Shown piece after piece: positions 17,873-26,734 of a stretch of DNA of 49,109 nt (position 1 is the first letter of the stretch; every line of letters starts with the position of its first letter). Where the stretch lies: assembly GCA_947628705.1 (NCBI GenBank), contig CANRAZ010000011.1, positions 1 through 49,109 on the forward strand, read 5' to 3'. Both the position numbers and the translations under genes were made by a program. The stretch is from an uncultured Lachnospiraceae bacterium (GTDB lineage: Bacteria > Bacillota > Clostridia > Lachnospirales > Lachnospiraceae). Below the pieces are notes generated by a model. It was not told the origin of the DNA and searched no databases. It worked only from the letters and a program-made list of their open reading frames with translations.

Positions 17873-18691
17873 TTAAAGTGAAAGAAAATACAGCAAAAGC
17901 ATATGCAGCGGGTAGAAAGAGTAGAATACGTATCTCGCTTTCTTCGTACCCTCCTTGCCGTTAAAGGTGTATATCATAAACAGCGATATTATTGCGCCTA
18001 CCGCATATGCCAAGGTTATCCCCGTGTAGAAGCTTACAACCGCCAGAACCATCATTACCGATATCGCAGGCTTATTGCCTCTCAGGAAGTAAAACATGGA
18101 AACCAGCAGGGTTATAAGCACCGGCTCCTCAAAAGGAATTACCACAAGCAGGAACACTGTCCCTATCATCGTAATTGTGGTAAGCAGAATATAAGGAGCC
18201 TTCTTTTTGCCAAAATATTTGTCCTTTATCTTTTCCAGTATCATCAGCATTACCAAGTTCATCGCAACAGTCATCAGCCCGTCGATCGCCGAAGTCGCAG
18301 TGTACATGAAAATGTCGTAGTAATATGCAAACGCCTTATCGTCGACAAGCGGTTTAAGCTTGACAAGATTTGCCATCGTACAGACCGCATCCGGTCCGAC
18401 ATAGGTGTGAATTGCCTTCTCTACTATTCTGAGAGCCTGCATGGACATGTACCAGTAAGGTATTACCGCAGCTGAACCGAAGGTAAAAAGCCTGATGAAA
18501 TAAAACTTTTTATCGGAGGTTCTGTAATAGCCCTCTACCAGCAGGAAGCACACAAGCGGCAGGGCAATCTGTCCGATGCTGCGCATTGCGCAGTAAAGCG
18601 GATAATTTGCCGTTCCGTCCACAAAAAGCATGGCGGCGTTTCCGATTGTATAGGATATCAGAATTACGATTCTTATCACGAAGCTTGACAT
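17873..18691 (-). CDS. TraX-like membrane acyltransferase
   Basis: 272 residues with about eight hydrophobic segments. The features match the TraX family, named for F-pilin N-acetylation but widespread in Firmicutes outside conjugation. They are an early VDGTANYPLYCAMRSIGQIALPLVCFLLVEGY-like region (pieces IGQIALPL and FLLVEGYYRT) and the C-terminal FYSFYPLHMLLLYFL. No conjugation genes are nearby. The target is unknown; acylation of a surface molecule is plausible. It precedes the ABC exporter by 50 bases. Confidence 0.85.
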   Translation of the reverse strand: MSSFVIRIVILISYTIGNAAMLFVDGTANYPLYCAMRSIGQIALPLVCFLLVEGYYRTSDKKFYFIRLFTFGSAAVIPYWYMSMQALRIVEKAIHTYVGPDAVCTMANLVKLKPLVDDKAFAYYYDIFMYTATSAIDGLMTVAMNLVMLMILEKIKDKYFGKKKAPYILLTTITMIGTVFLLVVIPFEEPVLITLLVSMFYFLRGNKPAISVMMVLAVVSFYTGITLAYAVGAIISLFMIYTFNGKEGTKKARYVFYSFYPLHMLLLYFLSL

Positions 18692-18767
18692 TTTTGCCTT
18701 CCCTCCGCATGTCCTGCGCCTTGCCCTGACAGGGCGCGCATGCCATGCCCTTTACTCTCGGTACGGG

Positions 18768-20948
18768 TTATTCTTTACCGGTATTCTCCGTACCTTCTTT
18801 TACCTTTTTTACGTTTCTTTTTGCTTTCGCGCGGCTCGGCTTTTCAACGCTTCTGCTCTTAAGGACCGCTATGCATCTTCCGGGTATCCTAAGAGTAGGC
18901 TCCGTCACGGCTTCACCCTTTAAATATTTTCTGCCTCCAAGCTCCTCTGTCGAAAGCTCAAAGCACCATTCCTTACCCTCTGTCTCCGTAGGAATTTCAA
19001 ACGCTTTTTCATCCCAGTGCATGTTGCAGGCAATATAAAAATCCTCGTCCTTATGGGTCCTGTCCACAAAAGCATATGCCCCTGAATACATAACGGCAAT
19101 GCAACGGTTGTAATAATTATAGTCCGGGTACCATGCCTGCTGCGAGTGAAGCGAAACGTCAGGCTTACCGCTGAACAGATAATCAGTCTTTTTAAGATTG
19201 AGCCTGTTTCTTAGCACGGGATGCCTCTTTCTGAGCGCAATAAGCTCCTTGATAAACTCATAAAGTTCGGTATCGCACTTATCCTTTTTCCAGTTCACCC
19301 ACCCTGTCTCATTATCCTGACAGTAAGCGTTGTTGTTGCCGCCCTGGGAATTTCCAAGCTCGTCGCCTGAGAAAATCAGCGGTACGCCCTGACTTAAAAG
19401 CAGCGCAGCCATCGCATTCTTTCTCATCTTAAGACGTAGCTCGCGCACTTTTTTATGCTTGTCCGGCCCTTCCGCGCCGCAGTTCCAGCTATAGTTCAAA
19501 TCGGTACCGTCGCGCCCGTTCTCGCCGTTGGCTTCATTATGCTTCATTTCATACATGTAAAGGTCGGCAAGAGTAAAGCCGTTGTGGTCGGTAATATAAT
19601 TTATCCTTACTGTCTTTCCGCTGTTTTCTGACATCTGGTAAAGAACCTGCCCTGACATTCCCTCGTCGCTTTTGAGGAATCTGCGGAGGTCGCCTGAAAA
19701 GCTGTCATTGTACACTGCAAGCCTTCTGGAGTCAGGAATGTACTCCCTTGGGTATATTTCATCAGTGTTCCAGCTGCTTCCGATAAGCTTAGCCCTGCTA
19801 AGATAAGGGTCGCAGGCAATAAGCACAGGGTCTACGCATTCCAGATTAAGCTTGAAGCCGTCGATCCTGTACTCCTTAATCCAAAACCTGAGAGCGTCCA
19901 GGATCATGGTACGGTTCGCTGTCTGGGGTATTACCACTTCCATCAGCACCTCTATGCCTGCGTCGTGCAGCTTGGATACCATATATTTGAATTCGCTGTC
20001 AGCCTTCTCAGGCTGGGAAGCGTAGGAAGCCTTCGGGGCAAAAAAGTAATAAAAAGAGGTGTAGCCCCAAAAATTGATCTTGTTTTTTATATCCTTAACA
20101 TAAGGCAGCTCCTCCGATGAGTTCCCCATCGGATTTATTTTATCCGGAGAAATATCCTCGGAAATTCCGTCCGGTCTTACAGCGCCTTGAAAACCTGAAG
20201 CCTCTGTTTTTCCGCGGACAGTTCCGGATATATCTGCAGCGTTTTTATCCTCTGCCGGAGCCGAACCTTCAGGCAAAACGCCCTGTCCGTCTGCCCTTTT
20301 TTCAGCCTCATCTCCTGTTGTACTACCTCTGTAGAACTTAGAAGATACGAACTCCGGCACTCCCGTCTCCGGTTCCGCCTCATAAATCTCATTATACTCC
20401 ATACATGGCATCAAAAGCACAGCGTTTATGCCCAGATCCTTAAGATGCGGTATTCTTTCAGCCACTCCCTTATATGTTCCGGCGTGCGCCTTTTTCAAAG
20501 ATTTTGTAAAACCTCTCACATGAAGCTTATAAAGAATCAGCTCCTGAAAATCAAGTCTGGGGAGGCTGCTTTCACCCCAGTCAAAATAATTTTCGCAGAC
20601 ATAGGCTCTAATCATCTTTTTTGCCTTTCTGCTTAATGCTTTTCCGTAAACCTCACGTCCGCTAAGCAGCTTCGCATAGGGGTCGACAAAGCTCACTCCC
20701 TTTGCTTCATAGAGATAAGTGTAGCCCTTACCTGTAAAATTTTTAACGGTAACCGCAAAAACATTTCCGTATCTGAAGCTTGAATCCAGCTTTATCACTG
20801 CTTCCGGCTGAGTGCTTTCAGCTCCTTTATAAAGCTTCAGCAAAAGCTCGTCCGTGTCGCCTGCCGCCACAGCAAAATTTGTGTTTTTTCCGCTGTGCGT
20901 TACTCCCAAAGTCATGCAGTCCCCTGCAACATACTGTAACTGTATCAT
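18768..20948 (-). CDS. Degenerate GH13 debranching-enzyme homologue, probably inactive
   Basis: 726 residues with the layout of a GlgX/isoamylase-type enzyme: a CBM48-like N-terminal sandwich, a GH13 barrel and a C-terminal sandwich. Several landmarks are excellent (YKLHVRGFTK, SWNCGAEGP, LSQGVPLIFSGDE, NNNAYCQDNE). The four catalytic regions are broken. Region I reads VLMEVVIPQT instead of DVVxNHT; the nucleophile Asp is Asn368 (DGFKLNL); the general acid Glu is Ser391 (KLIGSSWN); the third Asp is Asn456 (DHNGF). The stretch between regions I and II is much shortened. A low-complexity insert lies at about 205-289. The ATG at 20948 has TGAGGT upstream and is preferred to 20981. It probably binds glucan or regulates rather than cleaves. 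Confidence 0.85.
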   Translation of the reverse strand: MIQLQYVAGDCMTLGVTHSGKNTNFAVAAGDTDELLLKLYKGAESTQPEAVIKLDSSFRYGNVFAVTVKNFTGKGYTYLYEAKGVSFVDPYAKLLSGREVYGKALSRKAKKMIRAYVCENYFDWGESSLPRLDFQELILYKLHVRGFTKSLKKAHAGTYKGVAERIPHLKDLGINAVLLMPCMEYNEIYEAEPETGVPEFVSSKFYRGSTTGDEAEKRADGQGVLPEGSAPAEDKNAADISGTVRGKTEASGFQGAVRPDGISEDISPDKINPMGNSSEELPYVKDIKNKINFWGYTSFYYFFAPKASYASQPEKADSEFKYMVSKLHDAGIEVLMEVVIPQTANRTMILDALRFWIKEYRIDGFKLNLECVDPVLIACDPYLSRAKLIGSSWNTDEIYPREYIPDSRRLAVYNDSFSGDLRRFLKSDEGMSGQVLYQMSENSGKTVRINYITDHNGFTLADLYMYEMKHNEANGENGRDGTDLNYSWNCGAEGPDKHKKVRELRLKMRKNAMAALLLSQGVPLIFSGDELGNSQGGNNNAYCQDNETGWVNWKKDKCDTELYEFIKELIALRKRHPVLRNRLNLKKTDYLFSGKPDVSLHSQQAWYPDYNYYNRCIAVMYSGAYAFVDRTHKDEDFYIACNMHWDEKAFEIPTETEGKEWCFELSTEELGGRKYLKGEAVTEPTLRIPGRCIAVLKSRSVEKPSRAKAKRNVKKVKEGTENTGKE

Positions 20949-21105
20949 ATATACCTCATCAGTAATAATCCGCTGCCGCAACGGTGATTTTTACAAATCC
21001 GTCTGGCAAACAGGTAGTTTAACTTCAATTAACCGCTTTTGTTCTGTCAGACCGTTTAACGCCGATAAAATGTCCCCCGTCTTATCGGACGGCTCTGCCC
21101 TAAAC

Positions 21106-22764
21106 CTATTCCTCGTCCTGCTCGAACGCCTCTTCATTCTCAGGAGCAACCTCCTGAACCTTCTGACGCTTGCGTGCGCCCTCGTCGCTGTCAAGGTACT
21201 CGTCGTAGGTCGTAACCTTGTCTATCAGCTTTCCGTCAGGGGTAATTTCCATTATCCTGTTTGCAATCGTCTGTATAAACTGGTGATCCTGCGATGTGAA
21301 CAACGCTACGCCAGGAAATTTAATCATGCCGTTATTGAGCGCGGTAATTGATTCCATGTCCAGATGGTTGGTAGGCTCATCAAGTATCAGTACGTTTGCC
21401 CCAAGAAGCATCATCTTGGAAAGCATGACTCTGACTCTCTCCCCTCCTGAAAGGACATTTACAGGCTTCACTCCGTCATCTCCCGTGAAAAGCATTCTCC
21501 CCAAAAAGCCTCTTACGTAAGTAACGTCCTTTTCAGGAGAGAAAGGCATGAGGAAATCCACTATCTGCTCGTCACCCTTAAAAAGCTGGGTATTGTCCTT
21601 AGGGAAATATGCCTGCGTCGTGGTAACGCCAAATTTGTAGCTTCCCTCGTCAGGTTCCGTTTCTCCTGCCAATATCTTAAAAAGCGTCGTCGTTGCAAGA
21701 GTGTTGCTGCCGACAAAAGCGACCTTGTCCTCTCTTCCGAGTATGAAGCTTATATCGTCAAGGACCTTAACTCCGTCAACCGTTTTGGAAATGCCTGACA
21801 CCGTAAGCACCTCGTTTCCAATCTCACGGTTAGGCCTGAAATCAATGTAAGGATATTTGCGGCTTGAAGGCCTGATGTCGTCAAGCTCAATCTTTTCAAG
21901 CGCTCTCTTACGGGCAGTCGCCTGTTTGGATTTGGAGGCGTTTGCAGAGAACCTTTGGATAAATTCCTGCAATTCCTTGATCTTCTCTTCCTTTTTTCTG
22001 TTGGCTTCCTTCATCTGCTTTATCATCAGCTGACTGGATTCGTACCAGAAATCATAGTTGCCTGCATAAAGCTGAATTTTCGCGTAATCAATATCAGCGA
22101 TATGAGTACACACCTTGTTAAGGAAGTATCGGTCGTGAGAAACCACGATTACCGTGTTGTCAAAGTTTATAAGGAACTCTTCGAGCCACCTGATAGCATC
22201 TAAATCAAGGTGGTTGGTAGGCTCGTCTAAAAGCAGAATGTCAGGGTTGCCGAAAAGCGCCTGCGCAAGGAGAACCTTGACCTTCTGACTGCCGTTAAGC
22301 TCGCTCATCATGCTATAGTGAAGGTCTGTTTCGATTCCGAGTCCGTTCAGAAGCGACGCCGCGTCGGCCTCTGCCTCCCAGCCTCCAAGCTCTCCGAATT
22401 CAGCCTCAAGCTCGCTTGCACGGATTCCGTCTTCCTCGGAGAAATCCTCCTTCATGTAGATAGCGTCCTTTTCTTCACGGATATCGTAAAGACGCCTGTT
22501 TCCCATGATTACCGTATCAAGCACGGTATAGCCGTCATATTTGAAATGGTCCTGCTCAAGGAAGGAAAGCCTCTGTCCCTGGGTTATTATCACATCGCCC
22601 TTGGTCGGCTCAAGCTTTCCGCTGAGAATCTTGAGAAATGTGGACTTTCCTGCGCCGTTTGCGCCGATTATTCCGTAACAGTTCCCCTCTGTAAACTTTA
22701 TATTTACATCCTCAAAAAGAGCCTTTTTGCCCAGTCTTAAGGTTATGTTTGCCGCCTGTATCAT
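21106..22764 (-). CDS. ABC-F ATPase (YbiT/YkpA type)
   Basis: About 552 residues with two ATPase domains and no membrane part. ABC-F proteins act on ribosomes in translation or antibiotic protection. Domain 1 has Walker A GANGAGKST (K40), LNGSQ as signature and Walker B ILLLDEPTNHLD. The linker carries the usual charged helices (KEANRKKEEKIKELQ). Domain 2 has LSGGERVRV and ILDEPTNHLD, but its Walker A reads GSNTLATTT, with Thr358 where the Lys belongs. The start at 22764 has AAGGA upstream; the longer frame to 22809 lacks support. A short acidic tail (EEAFEQDEE) ends the protein. Confidence 0.92.
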   Translation of the reverse strand: MIQAANITLRLGKKALFEDVNIKFTEGNCYGIIGANGAGKSTFLKILSGKLEPTKGDVIITQGQRLSFLEQDHFKYDGYTVLDTVIMGNRRLYDIREEKDAIYMKEDFSEEDGIRASELEAEFGELGGWEAEADAASLLNGLGIETDLHYSMMSELNGSQKVKVLLAQALFGNPDILLLDEPTNHLDLDAIRWLEEFLINFDNTVIVVSHDRYFLNKVCTHIADIDYAKIQLYAGNYDFWYESSQLMIKQMKEANRKKEEKIKELQEFIQRFSANASKSKQATARKRALEKIELDDIRPSSRKYPYIDFRPNREIGNEVLTVSGISKTVDGVKVLDDISFILGREDKVAFVGSNTLATTTLFKILAGETEPDEGSYKFGVTTTQAYFPKDNTQLFKGDEQIVDFLMPFSPEKDVTYVRGFLGRMLFTGDDGVKPVNVLSGGERVRVMLSKMMLLGANVLILDEPTNHLDMESITALNNGMIKFPGVALFTSQDHQFIQTIANRIMEITPDGKLIDKVTTYDEYLDSDEGARKRQKVQEVAPENEEAFEQDEE

Positions 22765-22937
22765 AAATATTTTCCTTTCACCGTTTTCAGACAGCCTCCG
22801 CATGCCCAAAAACCGTATTGCTTCTTATAATGCTTTCTAAAATGCCTTTGCTATTTTACAATATAATTCGCCTTTTGCATAGAGTGTTTTAGTTTTATTT
22901 TCAACGATTTTATCTATTTTTAAGTATTTGACATTGC

Positions 22938-23549
22938 TTAGTATTCACGGTAGACCACTCCTTTTTCAGTAACGTAAGACAGCCTGCACGATACCGTATA
23001 TCCGCCTTCTCCGTTTGCTTCTTCTTCATATTTCAGCTCGGCGTCAACTCTGAACTTCCCCGTGCCCTCCGCAGTTTCAAAATACTCCGAAAGAATACCG
23101 TCGATGTATACCCTTCCGCTAATCAGCACTCCGCCCTCGTAATTGTTTATATGCGCCCTTTCAAGCTTCCTGTCCTTATCATACATCAGTACGGCTAGCA
23201 GATTATCGTCTTTATCATACACATAAACCTCGCTGCTGCCGTCGTCATGCTTTGCAAGCTCGTCGGTTATCATTTCGTCGGTTATTTTAAAATCGTACTC
23301 CCTGCTTGCCTCCGTGGCTCTTAAGCGTACTGCGGAAAGAACCTCCTCCACCTCTGCATCAGAGTAACCGAATTCGTATCTTTCCTGATTTGCCGCATCC
23401 TCTGTGGCAGTATCCGGAATAGGCGTAACCGTCGGTCCTGTTTTAAGCTCTGATTCCTCAGGCGTTCCTCCGCACCCGACGGCAGCCGCCGCAAGGAGCA
23501 GTGCTGATAAAAGCAGCACAACGTATTTTTTTACTCTTATCGGTTCCAT
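22938..23549 (-). CDS. Predicted lipoprotein of unknown function
   Basis: 203 residues. The N terminus has basic residues, a hydrophobic stretch and a lipobox AVGC followed by GG, so it is a lipoprotein exported and lipid-modified at Cys26. A Thr/Pro-rich spacer follows (TGPTVTPIPDTATED). The remaining ~150 residues are beta-rich and charged, with no motif I recognise. The genes on both sides (ABC-F, glutamine synthetase) do not suggest a role. It lies downstream of glutamine synthetase, separated by a large hairpin. Confidence 0.8.
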   Translation of the reverse strand: MEPIRVKKYVVLLLSALLLAAAAVGCGGTPEESELKTGPTVTPIPDTATEDAANQERYEFGYSDAEVEEVLSAVRLRATEASREYDFKITDEMITDELAKHDDGSSEVYVYDKDDNLLAVLMYDKDRKLERAHINNYEGGVLISGRVYIDGILSEYFETAEGTGKFRVDAELKYEEEANGEGGYTVSCRLSYVTEKGVVYREY

Positions 23550-23642
23550 TACAATTTCCGTCCGTTCCTTACCCTGTTTTATCCGGCAGGCACCGGCAAA
23601 ATGCCTTCCGGGTCTGTTGACGCAGCCTCAAACAATATTATA

Positions 23643-23693
23643 GCCCGGTCGCAGTCCTGCCTTTTCTGAAGAAGGCAGGAGCTTCAGCCGGGC
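23643..23693 (-). terminator. Large hairpin after glutamine synthetase
   Basis: A 51-base structure: GCCCGG (23643-23648) pairs with CCGGGC (23688-23693), and inside it CCTGCCTT (23656-23663) pairs with AAGGCAGG (23672-23679). It begins seven bases after the glnN stop. The bases that follow on the minus strand are AT-rich (TATAATATTG) but not a T-run, so it may be a weak terminator or an mRNA-stabilising element. Confidence 0.5.
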
Positions 23694-23699
23694 ATTATA

Positions 23700-25808
23700 T
23701 TACTCCTCAAACATAAGCTCGCCGTAAGTAGGCACAGGCCACAGTCTTCCGTCAACCATTGTTTCAAGACAGTCAACCGGCTTTCTGAGCGCATCCATTT
23801 TAGGACACACGGAAAATCGGAAAAACTTTGCCCTTTCGGATGCGTTTTCAATTTTCTTTGCCTCCTCAACGGTATCGCGAAGAGACGCCAAAGCACGTCT
23901 TACCTCCGTCAGCTTAGCGGATATCTCGCGAAGCAGCACCTCCTGTGTCATGACCTCCGCCGCCGGACACGCCGCCTTGACTGAATTAAGCGAATCCGCA
24001 AGCGCTTTCATGTATTCGGCTACGGCAGGTATGTACTGTCTCATAACCATGTCTATCATGGTTCTTGCCTCTATGTTGATGACCTTCGAGTAGTTTTCAT
24101 AGTTTATCTCTACTCGGCTGTAAAGCTCCGCTGCCGAATATATGCCCTGTTCCTCGAACAGCTTTATGGATTTAGGATTTACAAGAACCTCAATGGCTTC
24201 CACAAAGGTTCTGATATTAGGAAGACCTCTTCGTTCGGCCTCCTCCTCCCATTCCTTTGAATAGGCATTCCCGTTAAATATAACTCTCTGATGCTCTGTA
24301 AGCGTTTTCTTAATGAGGTCGTGGATCGCCTTATCAAAATCCTCAGCCTGCTCAAGCTCGTCAGCGAATTCCTTTAACGTCTCGGCTACCATCGCGTTCA
24401 GGAAGGTGTTCGGCTCTGCTATTGACATGCTCGCGCCTACCATTCTGAACTCGAACTTGTTGCCTGTAAAGGCAAACGGAGAAGTTCTGTTTCTGTCAGT
24501 AGCGTCCTTTGAAAATGTAGGAAGCGTTTTTACGCCTGTTTCCAGTCTTCCGCTCTGCTTGGCTGTCTTTGCCTCTCCCGTCTCGATAAGCTGTGCAACA
24601 ACGTCTTCAAGCTGCTCACCGAGGAAAACCGAAATAATGGCAGGCGGCGCTTCATTCGTTCCAAGCCTGTGGTCATTTCCCGGATTTGACGCGGAAAGCC
24701 TTAACAGATCCGCATGATCGTCCACGGCTTTTATTATCGCTGAAAGGAAAAGCAGAAACTGAATGTTCTCATTCGGCGTCTTGCCGGGGTCAAGAAGATT
24801 CTTGCCCGTATCGGTAACCATCGACCAATTGTTATGCTTACCCGAACCGCTGAGCCCTGCATAAGGCTTTTCATGCAGCAGGCACTCAAGCCCGTGTCTT
24901 CTCGCCACCTTCTTCATCGTGTCCATGGACAACTGATTATGATCCGTTGATATGTTAACGCTGCCGTAAATCGGAGCCAGCTCATGCTGTGTAGGCGCGA
25001 CCTCATTGTGCTGCGTCTTTGCATGTATGCCGAGCTTCCACAGCTCCTCGTTCAGATCCTTCATGAAGGCGGCAACTCTTTCTCTGATTGAGCCGAAATA
25101 ATGATCCTCAAGCTCCTCTCCCTTCGGGGCAGGCGCTCCGAAGAGCGTTCGTCCCGTAAAAATAAGATCCTGACGCTTGATGAACTTCTCGCGATCCACA
25201 AGGAAATATTCCTGTTCCGCCCCGACCGAGCATTCGACCCTCTTTACGTCGCCGTGTCCAAAGAGCCTTAATATCCTGACTGCCTGCTTTGACAGCGACG
25301 CCATGGAGCGAAGCAGCGGAGTTTTTTTATCAAGAGCCTCTCCAGTGTAGGAGCAGAAGGCTGTCGGTATGCAAAGGGTGACTCCCGCCGCATCCTCTCT
25401 TAAAAACGCAGGCGAAGTGCAGTCCCACGCAGTATATCCCCTCGCCTCGAACGTCGCTCTGAGGCCTCCGCTTGGAAAAGATGAAGCATCAGGCTCTCCC
25501 TTTATCAACTCTTTTCCCGAAAATTCCATTATGACTTTTCCGTCGGCGGCAGGCTCAATAAATGAGTCGTGTTTCTCGGCGGTTATGCCTGTGAGCGGCT
25601 GGAACCAGTGGGTATAATGCGTCGCTCCCCTTTCTATTGCCCAGTCCTTCATTGCGTTGGCTACAACATTTGCAACCTCCAGAGTCATTTCTCCTCTGTT
25701 TTCCATTACGCGCTTTAACGCCTTGAACGTGTCCTTAGGCAGCCTTTCCCTCATAAGCGACTCGTTAAAGACGTCAATACCGAAAATCTCAGTCAGCTTC
25801 ATTGCCAT
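23700..25808 (-). CDS. glnN: Type III glutamine synthetase
   Basis: 702 residues, the length of the large GSIII family (GlnN) rather than the ~450-residue type I. It makes glutamine from glutamate, ammonia and ATP. Visible signatures include FPSGGLRATFEARGYTAWD, SVGAEQEYFLVD with metal-binding Glu residues, HNEVAPTQHELAPIYG, GLSGSGKHNNWS and NRTSPFAFTGNKFEFR. The ATG at 25808 with GGAG ten bases upstream is preferred to the TTG at 25829. It stands alone between two terminators. No PII or TnrA/GlnR gene is nearby, so its control cannot be read from the window. Confidence 0.97.
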   Translation of the reverse strand: MAMKLTEIFGIDVFNESLMRERLPKDTFKALKRVMENRGEMTLEVANVVANAMKDWAIERGATHYTHWFQPLTGITAEKHDSFIEPAADGKVIMEFSGKELIKGEPDASSFPSGGLRATFEARGYTAWDCTSPAFLREDAAGVTLCIPTAFCSYTGEALDKKTPLLRSMASLSKQAVRILRLFGHGDVKRVECSVGAEQEYFLVDREKFIKRQDLIFTGRTLFGAPAPKGEELEDHYFGSIRERVAAFMKDLNEELWKLGIHAKTQHNEVAPTQHELAPIYGSVNISTDHNQLSMDTMKKVARRHGLECLLHEKPYAGLSGSGKHNNWSMVTDTGKNLLDPGKTPNENIQFLLFLSAIIKAVDDHADLLRLSASNPGNDHRLGTNEAPPAIISVFLGEQLEDVVAQLIETGEAKTAKQSGRLETGVKTLPTFSKDATDRNRTSPFAFTGNKFEFRMVGASMSIAEPNTFLNAMVAETLKEFADELEQAEDFDKAIHDLIKKTLTEHQRVIFNGNAYSKEWEEEAERRGLPNIRTFVEAIEVLVNPKSIKLFEEQGIYSAAELYSRVEINYENYSKVINIEARTMIDMVMRQYIPAVAEYMKALADSLNSVKAACPAAEVMTQEVLLREISAKLTEVRRALASLRDTVEEAKKIENASERAKFFRFSVCPKMDALRKPVDCLETMVDGRLWPVPTYGELMFEE

Positions 25809-25849
25809 ACTCTGCGATCTCCTTCCCAAATATCCCTATTCCCAAAAAA

Positions 25850-25873
25850 ATTTGCTTTCCGAATAAAGCAAAT
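25850..25873 (-). terminator. Second terminator between mscS-like gene and glnN
   Basis: On the minus strand ATTTGCTTT pairs with AAAGCAAAT around ATTCGG and is followed by seven T. It is the second of two tandem hairpins after the MscS gene. Confidence 0.8.
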
Positions 25874-25876
25874 ATG

Positions 25877-25900
25877 CCGCAGGGAAAAATCTCCCTGCGG
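25877..25900 (-). terminator. First hairpin after the mscS-like gene
   Basis: CCGCAGGGA and TCCCTGCGG form a perfect 9-bp stem with a 6-base loop, starting about ten bases after the MscS stop. The sequence after it is only moderately T-rich; the second hairpin supplies the T-run. Confidence 0.7.
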
Positions 25901-25910
25901 TAGCCGAAAA

Positions 25911-26708
25911 TCACTTTTCGTTTTTTATTAATACGTCCACCTGACGGAAAGGTATTGTGTAGCCCTTTTCGTCCATGGATTTCTTAATCTTTTCCTGCAA
26001 ATCAAACTTTACGTCCCAGTAATGCTCCGTAGCGCACCACACTCTGAATCCCACTGAAACGCTGTCATTTGCAAAATCGCTGATAAAAATGTCAACCGGT
26101 CTGTCCTTAAGGACAAGCTCGGACGATGCCGCAAGCCCTGCAAGCATTGATTTGATTCCCTCGTAATCGTCGCTGTAGCTCACAGGCACCGTAAAATCGA
26201 CCCTTCTTACAGGCTCCTTTGAAACATTTACAAGATCTGCGTTTGAAAGCGTTCCGTTTGGAAGCACCACGATCTTGTTATCAGGCGTTTTAAGCTTTGT
26301 ATAACATATATCTATGCTGTAAACCGTCCCCTCAAGACCTTTTGCGGAAATATAATCTCCGACAACGAACGGCTTCATAAGAAGGATAAGCACCCCTCCT
26401 GCAAAGTTCTGAAGGCTTCCCTGAAGCGCAAGTCCGACAGCAAGTCCGCAGGAACCGATTACCGCGACAAACGACGCTGTCGGTATTCCGAATATGCCTG
26501 CGATTATTACGACAAGTATGCCGTAAAGGGCGATCCTTGCCATTGACGAAAGGAAGGAAATAACTCCCTTTTCAAGGCCTGCCCTCTCCGTAGCCTTTTT
26601 AAGAATCTCAATTACAAGCTTTATCAGCTTTGTGCCGATAAGAAATACGGCAACTACCTCTACAAGGCTCCATACTATCGGAGCAGCTATCTGCCAGATT
26701 TCATACAT
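25911..26708 (-). CDS. MscS-family mechanosensitive channel
   Basis: 265 residues. Three N-terminal membrane helices lead into the glycine/alanine-rich pore helix (GSCGLAVGLALQGSLQNFAGGVLIL), then the beta domain (GDYISAKGLEGTVYSIDI, IVVLPNGTLSNADLVN) and the C-terminal mixed domain. Length and motifs fit the small-conductance channel, which releases solutes on osmotic downshock. It is the last gene of a run starting with YesL and GlgB, 26 bases after glgB, and is followed by tandem terminators. Linking a channel to glycogen genes may reflect osmotic balance, which is inference. Confidence 0.95.
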   Translation of the reverse strand: MYEIWQIAAPIVWSLVEVVAVFLIGTKLIKLVIEILKKATERAGLEKGVISFLSSMARIALYGILVVIIAGIFGIPTASFVAVIGSCGLAVGLALQGSLQNFAGGVLILLMKPFVVGDYISAKGLEGTVYSIDICYTKLKTPDNKIVVLPNGTLSNADLVNVSKEPVRRVDFTVPVSYSDDYEGIKSMLAGLAASSELVLKDRPVDIFISDFANDSVSVGFRVWCATEHYWDVKFDLQEKIKKSMDEKGYTIPFRQVDVLIKNEK

Positions 26709-26734
26709 TTCTTTATCCTCCGTTAAAAGCAGGA

